Positions 35,040 through 43,685 of a DNA stretch of 64,000 bases are shown piece by piece. The translations under genes were made by a program, and so were the position numbers. Origin of the DNA: Bacillus sp. MRMR6 (GTDB lineage: Bacteria > Bacillota > Bacilli > Bacillales > Cytobacillaceae); assembly GCF_001940785.1 (NCBI RefSeq), contig NZ_MSLS01000021.1, positions 23,622 through 87,621 of the forward strand, given 5' to 3'. Each line of letters starts with the position of its first letter. Within the stretch, counting starts at the first letter, position 1. The notes beneath the pieces are model-generated. The model was given only the letters and a program-made list of their open reading frames with translations, did no database searches and was not told the origin of the DNA.

Positions 35040-37562
35040 GTGCGCCCATAAGGGTATTGTGTATTTCACCGTTGGGCGGTGAATAAACTACAGAAACGGT
35101 TTATATATCAGCCGACTTATCTTGGCGGGAAACCAAAGAGGGAGTGTAGCATGTCGGTTAAAGTCATAAGTTAACCTAAACGGAAAGGTTACGACTGAAT
35201 GGCGAGATATCAAAGATTCGTATAAGGAAGAAGGCTAAACTGCTTGAAGAACAATCCGAGCGGGGGCATGCTGACCGTCTAGGAAACCGTTTGAAACCTA
35301 GAATCCATTCTTACTTTATCCTATATATGGAGGGATGAAGTATGGGCGAGTGTACTAGATTAATGCACAAACCTAGTTTCTGAAATGTAAAGAATGGACG
35401 CGTCTCAAGATTGAGAAAAAGGATGAGTGTTCCTTCCGGCAACGAATCGCAGCCTATATACAATATACTAAATGGGGATTACCTAAGTTGGAATGCCACC
35501 TGGCTATGTACAAAGGTACTGAATATTCAATATGGTAACGGAGCTCCCGTAGTAGTCCGAAATAGGGAAAGCCTATTACATGGCAAAGGGGAGCAGCTTA
35601 CAATGTATAAACAATGAAGAAGGGAGCGAAATGCTCTATGCAAAGTTCAGATATTGTATTATACAATCTATCGAAACAAGCAATGAAAGAAAATTATCAA
35701 TATGACCGCTTATACCGAAATCTTTATAATGAAGATTTCTATCTAAAAGCTTATTCTAAGATATACAAAAATAAAGGCAGTGCAACAAAAGGAATCGATG
35801 ATGAAACAGCTGATGGATTCGGTGAGGAAAAGATAAAAGCAATTATTGACTCACTAAAAGATGAGAGCTATCAACCGAAGCCAGTCCGTAGAATAAATAT
35901 CCCAAAGAAAAACGGTAAGACAAGACCATTAGGAATCCCAACATTTTCAGATCGAATAGTTCAAGAAGTTTGTCGCATGATTTTAGAAGCTATCTACGAG
36001 CCAACATTCTCACAACACTCACATGGGTTTCGGGAAAAAAGAAGTTGTCACACCGCTTTAATCGAAGTTAAAAATACATTTTCGGGCGTAAACTGGTTCA
36101 TAGAAGGAGATATTAAAGGATTCTTTGACAATATTAATCATCAAGCGCTTATCAATATTTTGAGAAAGCGAATTAACGATGAGAAATTCATTCGGCTTAT
36201 ATGGAAATTCCTAAAAGCAGGTTTCGTAGAAAATTGGAGATTCGAAAACACCTATAGTGGAACACCACAAGGCGGGATCATTAGTCCTTTACTAGCGAAT
36301 ATCTATTTGAATGAATTTGACTCGTATATTGAAAAAGAATTGAAACCATCCTTTGATATCGGAACTCCTAAGAAACGTAAACGAAATACAGAATACCGGA
36401 AATATGATATGCGTAATCAACGATTAAAGAAGAAAATTAAGGAGACCACCGAAGAAAGACTTCGTGAGACTCTAATTAAAGAGTACAAAGAGAACAAAAA
36501 GCTTCTTTTAACTTTACCCTATTATGAGCCTAGTAATGAAGGCTATAAGAGCATGAAATACGTAAGATACGCCGATGATTTTATTATCGGTGTCAATGGC
36601 AGTAAAGAGGATTGCGAGCAACTAAAAAAATGTGTAGGGGAATTTCTAAAAGAACATCTTCAGCTAGAAATGTCGGAAGAAAAAACGCTGATTACACACA
36701 GTACCAATCCTGCAAGATTTTTGGGTTATGACATTTTAATTAGCCATGACTTAAGTGCAGCAAAAGATAAAAATGGTGTGGTCAAGCGAAAATATCGTGG
36801 CTATGTACAGCTGCGAATTCCTAATGGAACAATTGAAAAAGTGATTATCAATCGTAAAATGGTCAAAGAAATAGATGCGAAGCAATGGGATATGCTTCAC
36901 AGACCTGCATTAATCGGTCTATCTGACTTAGAAATCATCGAAACGTATAACGCTGAACTCCGTGGATTATATAATTTTTATTGTCTAGCGGAAAACGTCA
37001 ATCAAAAAATGTGGCAATTACGATACGTTATGGAATACAGTTGTTTAAAAACACTTGCGAATAAATTCAAATCCACAGTTGGTAAGATGAAAGTAAAATA
37101 CAAGCAAGGTAAGGACTGGGGAGTAAAGTACGAAACAAAGCATGGTGAAAAAATAGCATATTTCTATAAAGACGGATTCGATAAGAAAAAAGAATTCTAC
37201 AAATTTGATATTGATGAAAAGCCTAACCTTTATGTATATCAAGGAAGAAACGACTTAGAAAAACGGTTAAGTGCACAACAATGTGAACTATGTGGAGATA
37301 ATCATCCTGACACGAAATTTGAGATTCATCATATCAACAAAGTGAAGAATCTTAAAGGAAAGAAATATTGGGAATGGGCGATGATTGCAAAACAACGGAA
37401 AACATTGGTTGTATGCAAAAAATGTCATATTGAAATTCATAAATAAAGATAGATGTTTGTAAGTGGAGAGCCGTATACTCTGAGAGGAGTACGTACGGTT
37501 CGGGGGGGAGTTTCTAGAAACCTACTGCAGAAATGTAGCAAGGCGCTGGATTCTTACCCTAC
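35040..37562 (+). mobile_element. Group II intron inserted in addA
   Basis: This 2523-bp element starts GTGCG (consensus GUGYG) and ends in AC (consensus AY). Domain V is at 37468-37501: GAGCCGTATACTC-TGAGA-GGAGTACGTACGGTTC, with the catalytic AGC-like GAGCC and bulge. A domain VI-like hairpin follows up to the 3' end. It has the same orientation as addA and encodes its own maturase. Removal joins GDVKQSI to YRFR exactly in frame. The presence of an HNH domain argues against class C introns. Confidence 0.93.
35638..37446 (+). CDS. ltrA: Group II intron reverse transcriptase-maturase with HNH endonuclease
   Basis: The 602-residue protein has RT domains 0-7 (PKKNGKTRPLGIPTFSDRIVQ, EGDIKGFFDNI, GTPQGGIISPLLANIYL, YVRYADDFIIG with the catalytic YADD). 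Maturase domain X follows (GLSDLEIIETYNAELRGLYNFY). The C-terminal HNH nuclease has CELCGD, FEIHHINKVKNL and VVCKKCHIEIH. It assists splicing and retrohoming of the intron. ATG 35638 follows AAGGGAG by 11 bp; ATG 35614 in the same frame has no ribosome binding site. All RT and HNH motifs look intact. Confidence 0.95.
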   Translation: MQSSDIVLYNLSKQAMKENYQYDRLYRNLYNEDFYLKAYSKIYKNKGSATKGIDDETADGFGEEKIKAIIDSLKDESYQPKPVRRINIPKKNGKTRPLGIPTFSDRIVQEVCRMILEAIYEPTFSQHSHGFREKRSCHTALIEVKNTFSGVNWFIEGDIKGFFDNINHQALINILRKRINDEKFIRLIWKFLKAGFVENWRFENTYSGTPQGGIISPLLANIYLNEFDSYIEKELKPSFDIGTPKKRKRNTEYRKYDMRNQRLKKKIKETTEERLRETLIKEYKENKKLLLTLPYYEPSNEGYKSMKYVRYADDFIIGVNGSKEDCEQLKKCVGEFLKEHLQLEMSEEKTLITHSTNPARFLGYDILISHDLSAAKDKNGVVKRKYRGYVQLRIPNGTIEKVIINRKMVKEIDAKQWDMLHRPALIGLSDLEIIETYNAELRGLYNFYCLAENVNQKMWQLRYVMEYSCLKTLANKFKSTVGKMKVKYKQGKDWGVKYETKHGEKIAYFYKDGFDKKKEFYKFDIDEKPNLYVYQGRNDLEKRLSAQQCELCGDNHPDTKFEIHHINKVKNLKGKKYWEWAMIAKQRKTLVVCKKCHIEIHK

Positions 37563-39998
37563 TATCGATTTCGACTAGCTGAGCCTAATTTATTTTTAGG
37601 TAAATATAATCGCTTTAGGCAGGATGGTCATGAAGCTGGTTTACGCATTGATTTGGCGCGGAACTTTAGGAGTCGTAAAGAAGTACTCGAAGGAACAAAT
37701 TTTCTATTTAAACAAATTATGGGTGTCAAAGTTGGGGAGATTTTGTACGATGAGGCAGCCGAGCTGAGACCAGGTGCCACGTATCCGGAAAACGAGCCAT
37801 ATCCAATAAAACTAATGCTTATTGATAAAAATGATGACAGCAAGGAACTGCTCTCAGAAGAAATTGAGGGGGAGATGGCAACCGGAAACGCTGATGAGTT
37901 TAATGTAGGTGATCTAGAAAATTCACAGCTGGAAGCTAGAGTAATTGCGGCCCAAATCAAGGCTTTAATTGCAGAAGGAAAGCAGGTTTATAATTCAAAA
38001 ACGAAAACCTATAGACCAATTATGTACCGAGATATGGTTATTCTGCTCCGATCCATGACTTGGGCACCGCAACTTATGGAGGAATTTAAGCTACAGGGAA
38101 TTCCAACCTATGCTAACCTTTCAACTGGATACTTTGAAGCTACTGAAGTGGCGGTCATGATGTCGCTATTACGTGTCATCGATAATCCATTTCAGGATAT
38201 TTCGTTAGCCTCAGTATTACGATCCCCGATTGTGGGGCTGAACGAAGAAGAGTTGGCTAAGATTCGTTTGAGAAACAAAGGAACTTTCTGGGATGCCGTT
38301 AAGACTTATTGTCGTAATCAACCAGTAGAAGGAACAGAGGAAGTTTATGAAAAAGTACGGAACTTCTATGGGTATTTGGCAGAATGGAGGTCGCTTGCAA
38401 GGCAAGGATCTTTGTCTGATTTAATTTGGCAAATATATAGGGATACACAATTTTATGACTTTGTTGGAGGTATGCCGGGAGGAAAGCAGCGTCAAGCCAA
38501 TTTACGTGCATTATATGACAGAGCAAGGCAATATGAACAAACTTCATTTCGAGGATTATTCCGCTTCTTACGTTTTGTCGAAAGGATGATGGATAGAGGA
38601 GATGACCTTGGGGCTGCAAGAGCCCTTGGAGAGCAGGAGGATGTCGTTAGAATTATGACCATCCATAGTAGTAAAGGCCTGGAATTCCCAGTCGTCTTTA
38701 TCGCAGGATTATCTCGGACCTTTAATATGACTGATATTCGAAATCCTTATATGCTTGATAAGGATTACGGATTTGCTGCAAAATATGTAAATGCCGAAAA
38801 GAGAATCTCCTATCCGTCCTTACCGCAAATTGCCTTTAAACAAAAAAAGAAAATGGAAATGCTTGCAGAGGAAATGCGTGTCCTATATGTGGCCTTAACT
38901 AGAGCTAAGGAAAAGCTTTATTTAATTGGAACATTAAAAGATGCGGGAAAAATGTTGGAGCAGTGGCATGAAGCTCTTTCAAATTCCGACTGGTTATTGA
39001 GCGATTATGACCGAGCTAGTGCTGCGAGCTTCATCGATTGGATAGGGCCTGCCATAATCAGGCATCAAGATTGCGAAGGTTTATGGAAAGCAAAAGCCCC
39101 AAGCATATTGGTTCCTTCTGAAATTAACTGTCATTCATCTTCTTGGGAAGTAAGTATTCTGAGCGGAGTGGAGATTGAAAAACAGCAACTTGTTCAGGAA
39201 ATGGAAAAAGATCCTTTTATGGAACGAGTGGAGAATAACGCATCTGTTCCAATTAAGTCATTCTATTTTGATGAAATTCAATCGCGCTTAACCTGGGAAT
39301 ATAGTTTTGGAGATGCTGCAAAACATCGTTCAAAACAATCCGTTTCAGAAATGAAACGGCAACGAGAGATTTCAGATGAACATAGTGGTACTGAATTGGT
39401 AACCAAGTATAACAAGTCAATTATGAAACGTCCGAAGTTTATGCAAGAAAAGGCATTGAGTCCTGCTGAAAGGGGGACTGCACTGCATATGGTTATGCAG
39501 CATGTTGAACTGCAGAACCCGATTAGTCTAGATACACTCACAGAACAAATAAATTCAATGATCCATAACGAATTATTAACTGCAGAACAAGCGGAGGCCG
39601 TTGATTTAGACCTAATAGAAAATTTCTTTTTGTCAGATTTGGGCCGGAGATTAAGAACTGCGAACATGGTGAACAGGGAGGTTCCATTTACCCTTTCCGT
39701 GCCGGCTTCTGAGGTATACCCTTCATGGCAAGGTGAACATGAATCTGTTTTTGTCCAAGGGATAATAGACTGTGTATTTGAGGATGAAAATGGGCTTATC
39801 CTCATTGATTTTAAATCTGATCGAATAACAGGTCGTTACAAAGGCGGTTTTGAAGAAGCCAGAACCATCCTGAAGGACCGCTACATGCTGCAAATGAGCT
39901 TATATACAAGGGCCTTAGAACAAATTTGGAAAAAGAAAGTCTCTGAACGATATTTAGTTTTCTTTGATGGTTCCCATGTGTTAGATCTTGATCAATAA
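37563..39998 (+). CDS. addA: AddA exon 2, 3' part
   Basis: This 811-codon continuation starts YRFRLAEPNLFLGKYNRFR directly at the intron end. It carries the later UvrD motifs: IDLARNFRSR, VRIMTIHSSKGLEFPVVFI and MRVLYVALTRAKEKLYL. The C-terminal RecB-type nuclease includes AERGTALHMVMQH and LILIDFKSD. No stop or frameshift interrupts it. It has no start of its own near the junction, so it depends on intron splicing. A terminator follows at 40010-40045. Confidence 0.93.
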   Translation, partial: YRFRLAEPNLFLGKYNRFRQDGHEAGLRIDLARNFRSRKEVLEGTNFLFKQIMGVKVGEILYDEAAELRPGATYPENEPYPIKLMLIDKNDDSKELLSEEIEGEMATGNADEFNVGDLENSQLEARVIAAQIKALIAEGKQVYNSKTKTYRPIMYRDMVILLRSMTWAPQLMEEFKLQGIPTYANLSTGYFEATEVAVMMSLLRVIDNPFQDISLASVLRSPIVGLNEEELAKIRLRNKGTFWDAVKTYCRNQPVEGTEEVYEKVRNFYGYLAEWRSLARQGSLSDLIWQIYRDTQFYDFVGGMPGGKQRQANLRALYDRARQYEQTSFRGLFRFLRFVERMMDRGDDLGAARALGEQEDVVRIMTIHSSKGLEFPVVFIAGLSRTFNMTDIRNPYMLDKDYGFAAKYVNAEKRISYPSLPQIAFKQKKKMEMLAEEMRVLYVALTRAKEKLYLIGTLKDAGKMLEQWHEALSNSDWLLSDYDRASAASFIDWIGPAIIRHQDCEGLWKAKAPSILVPSEINCHSSSWEVSILSGVEIEKQQLVQEMEKDPFMERVENNASVPIKSFYFDEIQSRLTWEYSFGDAAKHRSKQSVSEMKRQREISDEHSGTELVTKYNKSIMKRPKFMQEKALSPAERGTALHMVMQHVELQNPISLDTLTEQINSMIHNELLTAEQAEAVDLDLIENFFLSDLGRRLRTANMVNREVPFTLSVPASEVYPSWQGEHESVFVQGIIDCVFEDENGLILIDFKSDRITGRYKGGFEEARTILKDRYMLQMSLYTRALEQIWKKKVSERYLVFFDGSHVLDLDQ

Positions 39999-40009
39999 CA
40001 GCTAAAAGT

Positions 40010-40046
40010 AAAGCGACATAACCCCAAAGAGGTTTATGTCGCTTTT
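40010..40046. terminator. Bidirectional terminator between addA and gerPF
   Basis: A long stem (AAAGCGACATAA / TTTATGTCGCTTT, extended by CC/GG) lies between convergent addA and the gerP operon. Confidence 0.9.
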
Positions 40047-40263
40047 AATTATTTCCTGCAATAGGCTGATCAACAAGTTTGGTATCGAGTACATTGGTAC
40101 CACTTAACCCATTCCAGGTAAGATTCAATAATCCAGTACTAAAGCCTCCGGAACCTGCATTTGTCTTAGAGGCACTTTTAGGAGAGATATATACTGTATC
40201 CCCAAAATGAACAACGCCTCCATCTATACTAACGATTTGTAATGGGCCAATAATTGCCGGCAT
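40045..40263 (-). CDS. gerPF: GerPF, spore germination protein
   Basis: This 72-residue GerPA/PF-type protein starts MPAIIGPLQIVSIDGGVVHFGD and has the conserved SPKSASKT.AGSGGFSTG and TNVLDTKLVDQ patterns. GerP proteins in the spore coat allow germinants to pass to the inner receptors. ATG 40263 is 9 bp after AAGG; the in-frame ATG at 40272 abuts it. It is the last gene of the six-gene operon. Confidence 0.94.
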   Translation of the reverse strand: MPAIIGPLQIVSIDGGVVHFGDTVYISPKSASKTNAGSGGFSTGLLNLTWNGLSGTNVLDTKLVDQPIAGNN

Positions 40264-40329
40264 TGAAAACATCCTTTTCTATAGTAACGATTCTTTCTAA
40301 TCCATTATTAACATATGCCTACAATACTT

Positions 40330-40710
40330 CTATTGTTCTTCATTTTTCGGCAGCAGCTGCCGGATATGCTTTACCCTAGCTTCCATTGAAACATATTCAC
40401 TATTTCCAACATGTAAGACTGCAGACGAAGAAAGACCTATAATCGCAATTTCATTCACTTTAATTAACGGTTTTGTTGATCGAGATGAAAAATTGATAGT
40501 TTCAGTAATTGGCGGTAAAGGAATCGCTTCACTAAAAATCGGAAAGGAGGAAAATTCGCCTTCTTTATCAAAAAAAATCTCTGTTTCCCGTTGAACGGCT
40601 AATGCACGAGAAAAGCCATTAATGATTCGAGAGTCTCCAAGCTGTACAATGGATGAAAAGGAGACTGTCTCAATATTTATGGAATTGACAACAGAACTTC
40701 TCTGAAGCAT
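40330..40710 (-). CDS. gerPE: GerPE, spore germination protein
   Basis: The 126-residue protein begins MLQRSSVVNSINIETVSFSSIVQLGD and contains repeated short beta motifs typical of GerPE, such as VLHVGNSEYV. AAGGGGAT precedes the ATG. It lies 2 bp after gerPD, so translation is probably coupled. Acts in the coat layer with the other GerP proteins. Confidence 0.92.
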   Translation of the reverse strand: MLQRSSVVNSINIETVSFSSIVQLGDSRIINGFSRALAVQRETEIFFDKEGEFSSFPIFSEAIPLPPITETINFSSRSTKPLIKVNEIAIIGLSSSAVLHVGNSEYVSMEARVKHIRQLLPKNEEQ

Positions 40711-40712
40711 TC

Positions 40713-40895
40713 TTATCCCCTTTCTGGTAATAGCGGAACAAATGGACCTATTATTAACGATTCAGCAGGTGTGTCAAATGTTGATGCTAATTGGATGGTT
40801 TGTGTGTCACCGATCATTACTAAAGAGGAGCTTGCAACCCCTAGGATTCTAATTGTGTCTACATGTAGTTCGCGGTTATAGACTTCAAAGTTCAT
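40713..40895 (-). CDS. gerPD: GerPD, spore germination protein
   Basis: The 60-residue protein has the GerPD signature SSSLVMIGDTQTIQLAS and FDTPAESLIIGPFVPLLPE. It overlaps gerPC by 4 bp (ATGA type) within the operon. Confidence 0.93.
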   Translation of the reverse strand: MNFEVYNRELHVDTIRILGVASSSLVMIGDTQTIQLASTFDTPAESLIIGPFVPLLPERG

Positions 40896-41506
40896 TGCTG
40901 TTTCATTCCTTTCGCGTTTTCGGGTAAATGATTAATAAAAACAGTGACTCCATTTTGAATCTCCTGTTTAATTAACTCAATGATGTTTGCGTCATCGCCT
41001 TCCCCACTTCCAGAGCGCCCATTAGAGGAAGCGGCTTTGAGATGATATTCAATTCTAGAAGGGAGTTGTTTTTGGATATCTTGTTTGATAAAAGCCAGAT
41101 AGGAATCATCAATCTCGACATTAAGATTCTTTTTAGTATCCTCAAACAAAGCTGGTAGGTCTGACTCTAAGTAACGGAAAATTTCATCTTCGATTTTCAC
41201 CGTTCTTTGCATCTGCATTTTAGGAGAGAATGGGGTGTTTACTGATTGATTTTGTACAGCAAAGTCTTCAATCGCGGATAGATCAGATGGGTTTAAGCCG
41301 ATATTTAATGTGCCATCAAGAGTTTCAACTTTTAACTGATCAAATTTATACTCAATTTTTTCAACATTAATTGAGGGTTTACCCTTTATTTGTTTTATTT
41401 CCTCGCTCATTTTTTGTAATGTTTGCTCGAGCATTGCTATTCTATTTTCTTGGGCTTGAATCGTCATCTGTAACCATTGAAGCATTTGTGAATAATCCTG
41501 GTACAT
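40892..41506 (-). CDS. gerPC: GerPC, spore germination protein
   Basis: The 204-residue protein starts with a coiled-coil (MLQWLQMTIQAQENRIAMLEQTLQKMSEEI, described by position 8-37). It then has the GerPC core with EYKFDQLKVETLDGTLNIGLNP and an alpha-helical C-terminus. It is the largest of the GerP proteins and probably the hub of the coat complex. The ATG follows AGGTGA by 4 bp. Confidence 0.92.
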   Translation of the reverse strand: MYQDYSQMLQWLQMTIQAQENRIAMLEQTLQKMSEEIKQIKGKPSINVEKIEYKFDQLKVETLDGTLNIGLNPSDLSAIEDFAVQNQSVNTPFSPKMQMQRTVKIEDEIFRYLESDLPALFEDTKKNLNVEIDDSYLAFIKQDIQKQLPSRIEYHLKAASSNGRSGSGEGDDANIIELIKQEIQNGVTVFINHLPENAKGMKQQ

Positions 41507-41525
41507 AAAATCACCTCACTCACTT

Positions 41526-41753
41526 CTACTTTTGAACCCGGACGGGTGCTTGTAAGGGCACTGCCAATGCTCCGTGACTAGTATCGCCAGTCTGGACAGC
41601 TGCAGGGGCTGGCTCAGTAAAGCCCCCTGTATTATATAAATATGATGCAGGTTTAATTATGCCTGAACTGCCGATTTGCAGAACAGAGGAGTTGGCAATA
41701 CTGCCGATTTTTATAAAATTGATTTGTATGGACTGCTGTATATAAAAATTCAT
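41526..41753 (-). CDS. gerPB: GerPB, spore germination protein
   Basis: The 75-residue protein starts MNFYIQQSIQINFIKIGSI and has the family SSVLQIGSSGIIKP and YNTGGFTEPAP segments with a Pro-rich tail. ATG 41753 lies 5 bp after GGGGGG; the longer frame to 41774 has no ribosome binding site. Second gene of the operon. Confidence 0.93.
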   Translation of the reverse strand: MNFYIQQSIQINFIKIGSIANSSVLQIGSSGIIKPASYLYNTGGFTEPAPAAVQTGDTSHGALAVPLQAPVRVQK

Positions 41754-41770
41754 CCTAACCCCCCGATTCC

Positions 41771-41992
41771 TCAAGCATTGAGAAGTATTCCTTGGTCCAT
41801 AATATCCGAATCATATGTGTTTGTTGAGCTTAAGCTGTTATGAACATTTAAACTTTCCCCAGTATTAAAGGAACCTGACCCGGAAAAGGTTTTTGCAGAA
41901 GAAAATGGCATGATTTTATAGACATCACCAATATGGAATACAGAACTGTTTCCAAGTGAAATTACCTGTGCGGCTCCAACAATTGCTGGCAT
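41771..41992 (-). CDS. gerPA: GerPA, spore germination protein
   Basis: This 73-residue protein of the GerPA/PF type has MPAIVGAAQVISLGNSSVFHIGD and SAKTFSGSGSFNTGE. It is first in the operon by position; GerPA and GerPF are paralogues, so the letter is set by order. ATG 41992 is 6 bp after AAGGGTG. A SigK-like promoter lies about 35 bp upstream. Confidence 0.9.
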   Translation of the reverse strand: MPAIVGAAQVISLGNSSVFHIGDVYKIMPFSSAKTFSGSGSFNTGESLNVHNSLSSTNTYDSDIMDQGILLNA

Positions 41993-42024
41993 GAACAACA
42001 CCCTTTTTTGTGTATTATTGCTAA

Positions 42025-42054
42025 TATCGTATGTATGGGTGAATGTAATGTGAT
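42025..42054 (-). promoter_or_regulatory. SigK-type promoter of the gerP operon
   Basis: On the minus strand ATCACA (42049-42054) is followed after 15 bp by CATACGATA (42025-42033), fitting the SigK -10 pattern CATA-nnn-TA with an AC-type -35. The gerP operon of B. subtilis is expressed in the mother cell under SigK, so position and sequence agree. Confidence 0.7.
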
Positions 42055-42261
42055 TCATTCGCCCAAAAAAGTGTCATGGAGGTGGTAGGGTAAGTGTGAC
42101 TGACAATTTTAAGGTTTAGTTCATTATCATGATGTAAAATTTACAAATAGTCCAAAATGCCTATCAGTTTCATTGGTAAATAGTATTTTAGTAGGATTTT
42201 CGATTCGTAGAAAACAATTTATGATGGGAGTAAGAGATCAGCCAGTCCTTTTAACACTGAT

Positions 42262-42352
42262 TCTCGATAAAGGCAAAACTGATGAAAATCAGTGACGCAA
42301 AGCTATAGGGGCTAAGGTGCATAGCACGATGCCAGCCAGCTACCGAAAGAAT
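42262..42352 (+). ncRNA. Cyclic di-GMP-I (GEMM-I) riboswitch
   Basis: The core AAAGGCAAAACTGATGAAAA..CAGTGACGCAAAGC, then GGGGCTAAGG and GCCAGCCAGCTACCG match the GEMM-I aptamer: the GCAAA motif before P2, GACGCAAAGC after it, and the tetraloop-receptor arm. The class binds c-di-GMP. Its 3' end TACCGAAAG (42341-42349) is an exact complement of CTTTCGGTA at 42423-42431, inside the downstream terminator, giving an obvious switching structure. Confidence 0.92.
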
Positions 42353-42418
42353 AGGGTGTTTTTCATAAAAGTTTCTATGGTTTCATAGTTTCCTATGAAC
42401 TGTAGTGGTTCTATGTTC

Positions 42419-42452
42419 CCCCCTTTCGGTAAAGGCGGGGTTATTTTATTTA
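42419..42452 (+). terminator. Riboswitch-controlled terminator (expression platform)
   Basis: CCCCCCTTT / AAAGGCGGGG forms a hairpin followed by TTATTTTATTT. Its 5' arm can instead pair with 42341-42349 of the aptamer, so ligand state could switch termination. Confidence 0.7.
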
Positions 42453-42503
42453 ACCCTGGAAAACCAATTTATGGGAAAATTTGGACAAGGGGTGGGAAGC
42501 TGT

Positions 42504-42923
42504 ATGGGTATTTTGAAACAGAAACAACAGAATGTAAGTATTGAAAGATTTCCTGTAGAACATCATTCATCCCAGGTATTTACATTAAATACGGTTTACT
42601 GGGGACAAAGAAAAAAAGCTAATAAATGTGATAATCCACTTATGTCGCTGCTTCTCGATGGTGAAGTTACTGAAGTGATGGTGAATGCGCCAAACCAAGT
42701 ATATTGTGAACGTAAAGGAAAGCTAGAACTTACAAAAATAAACTTTCGTGACAACGACCATATTTTAAAGGTACTTCAGGCAATTGTTGCTCCTCTTGGC
42801 AGAAGAGTGGAAGAAAGTTTCCCAATTATTGATGACAGACTCCCAGATGGATCACACCTTTTTGCGCTCATTCCTCCTTTAGTTTTGGATGGACCGACCT
42901 TAACTATTAAGAAAAAAAGGTAA
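42504..42923 (+). pseudogene. Truncated CpaF/TadA-type secretion ATPase, N-terminal fragment
   Basis: The 139 residues match the N-terminal domain of CpaF ATPases of Tad/Flp pili: VTEVMVNAPNQVYCERKGKLELT, APLGRRVEESFPIIDDRLPDGS and PPLVLDGPTLTIKK. They stop there, before the Walker A and B motifs that full proteins (400-500 residues) need. ATG 42504 has AAGGGGTGGG 7 bp upstream. No CpaF sequence is found in other frames after the stop; a family A repeat begins 45 bp on, so a deletion is likely. It sits directly behind the c-di-GMP riboswitch. Confidence 0.85.
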
Positions 42924-42967
42924 CGGTCGATTCTTAACAAAAACAAACTTACTACGTTATTTGTTGT

Positions 42968-43079
42968 ATTTATCCCGCATTAACGAGCAGTAAGACCCCC
43001 ACCTTAAGGTTATGAGTGAGAAGGAGAAATTCTAGGTGGGGGATGAAGAAAATCCCCACTGATGAAAGTTTCACTTTAT
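42968..43079. repeat. Dispersed palindromic repeat, family A copy 3
   Basis: It starts TTTATCCCGCATTAACGAGC, has CCCCCACCT / AGGTGGGGG as inner stem and ends CCCCACTGATGAAAGTTTCAC. It closely parallels 3658-3803 and the inverted copy at 62546-62601. It directly follows the truncated cpaF. Confidence 0.75.
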
Positions 43080-43148
43080 CTTAGTAATTTAGGACAGGCT
43101 GTGATATGATAATTTTCGGATAATGATTCGAATTTAGGAGGAAATTAG

Positions 43149-43520
43149 ATGATTCACGGTCATATTACTGCTTGGTTTTTAGCTCTAATTTTGTTTGTGG
43201 TTGCGCTTTTCTTATACAAGGGAGCAAAAGCAAAAGGTGCAAAAATTGTTCATATGATTTTAAGAGTTTTCTATTTGCTAATTATAGCAACTGGTTTTAT
43301 GATTCTACCGAATATTTTTGATATGACAATGCAGTATACTTTGCTTTATATCCTAAAATTAGCAGCAGGAATCTGGGTGATTGCCCTATTTGAAATGATT
43401 CTAGGAAAAACTGCTGGTAATCGTAAAACTTCAATTACTTGGATTCAATTTGTAGTGGCACTCGCACTTGTTTTATATTTAGGCTTTGTTTCATTACCAA
43501 TGTCATTTTTAAACCCATAG
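43149..43520 (+). CDS. yisL: YisL-family membrane protein (UPF0344)
   Basis: This 123-residue protein with four membrane helices starts MIHGHITAWFLALILFVVALF and has LKLAAGIWVIALFEMIL in helix 3, as in the YisL family of unknown function. AGGAGGA lies before the ATG. A strong terminator follows. Confidence 0.9.
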   Translation: MIHGHITAWFLALILFVVALFLYKGAKAKGAKIVHMILRVFYLLIIATGFMILPNIFDMTMQYTLLYILKLAAGIWVIALFEMILGKTAGNRKTSITWIQFVVALALVLYLGFVSLPMSFLNP

Positions 43521-43551
43521 AAAAAAGCTGCAATTTTTGCAGCTTTTTTTC
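43521..43551 (+). terminator. Terminator after yisL
   Basis: The stem AAAAAAGCTGCAA / TTGCAGCTTTTTT lies directly after the stop codon. Confidence 0.92.
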
Positions 43552-43563
43552 TATGAAAGATTA

Positions 43564-43685
43564 GTGTCTAGCTCCAGCGCTAGCCCCTCGAAGTCATAAG
43601 CCAATCTGTTAAGAAGGTTAAAAAGCAACCTTCTAGCCGCTCGTCTTATGCTAGTCGGGGCTGACCAAGGCGCTTGCGCTTTTCT
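43564..43685. repeat. bcr-like dispersed repeat, family B copy 1
   Basis: The element begins GTGTCTAGCTCCAGCGC and ends GGCGCTTGCGCTTTT, with inner complementary blocks (AGTCATAAGCC / GCTCGTCTTATG and GAAGGTT / AACCTTC). A full inverted relative is at 49805-49925, mini copies at 46377-46405 and 49775-49804. It resembles the bcr-type repeats known in Bacillus intergenic regions. Confidence 0.75.

Noticed and set aside
35411..35617. 68-codon frame in the intron 5' region
   Set aside because: It lies in group II intron RNA structure ahead of the RT gene and matches no protein.
39278..39805. 175-codon frame antisense to addA
   Set aside because: It is a codon shadow of the conserved AddA nuclease domain, without a ribosome binding site.
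33690..39998. addA as a disrupted pseudogene
   Set aside because: The interruption has exact group II intron ends and the exons join in frame, so a spliced functional gene is the better reading.
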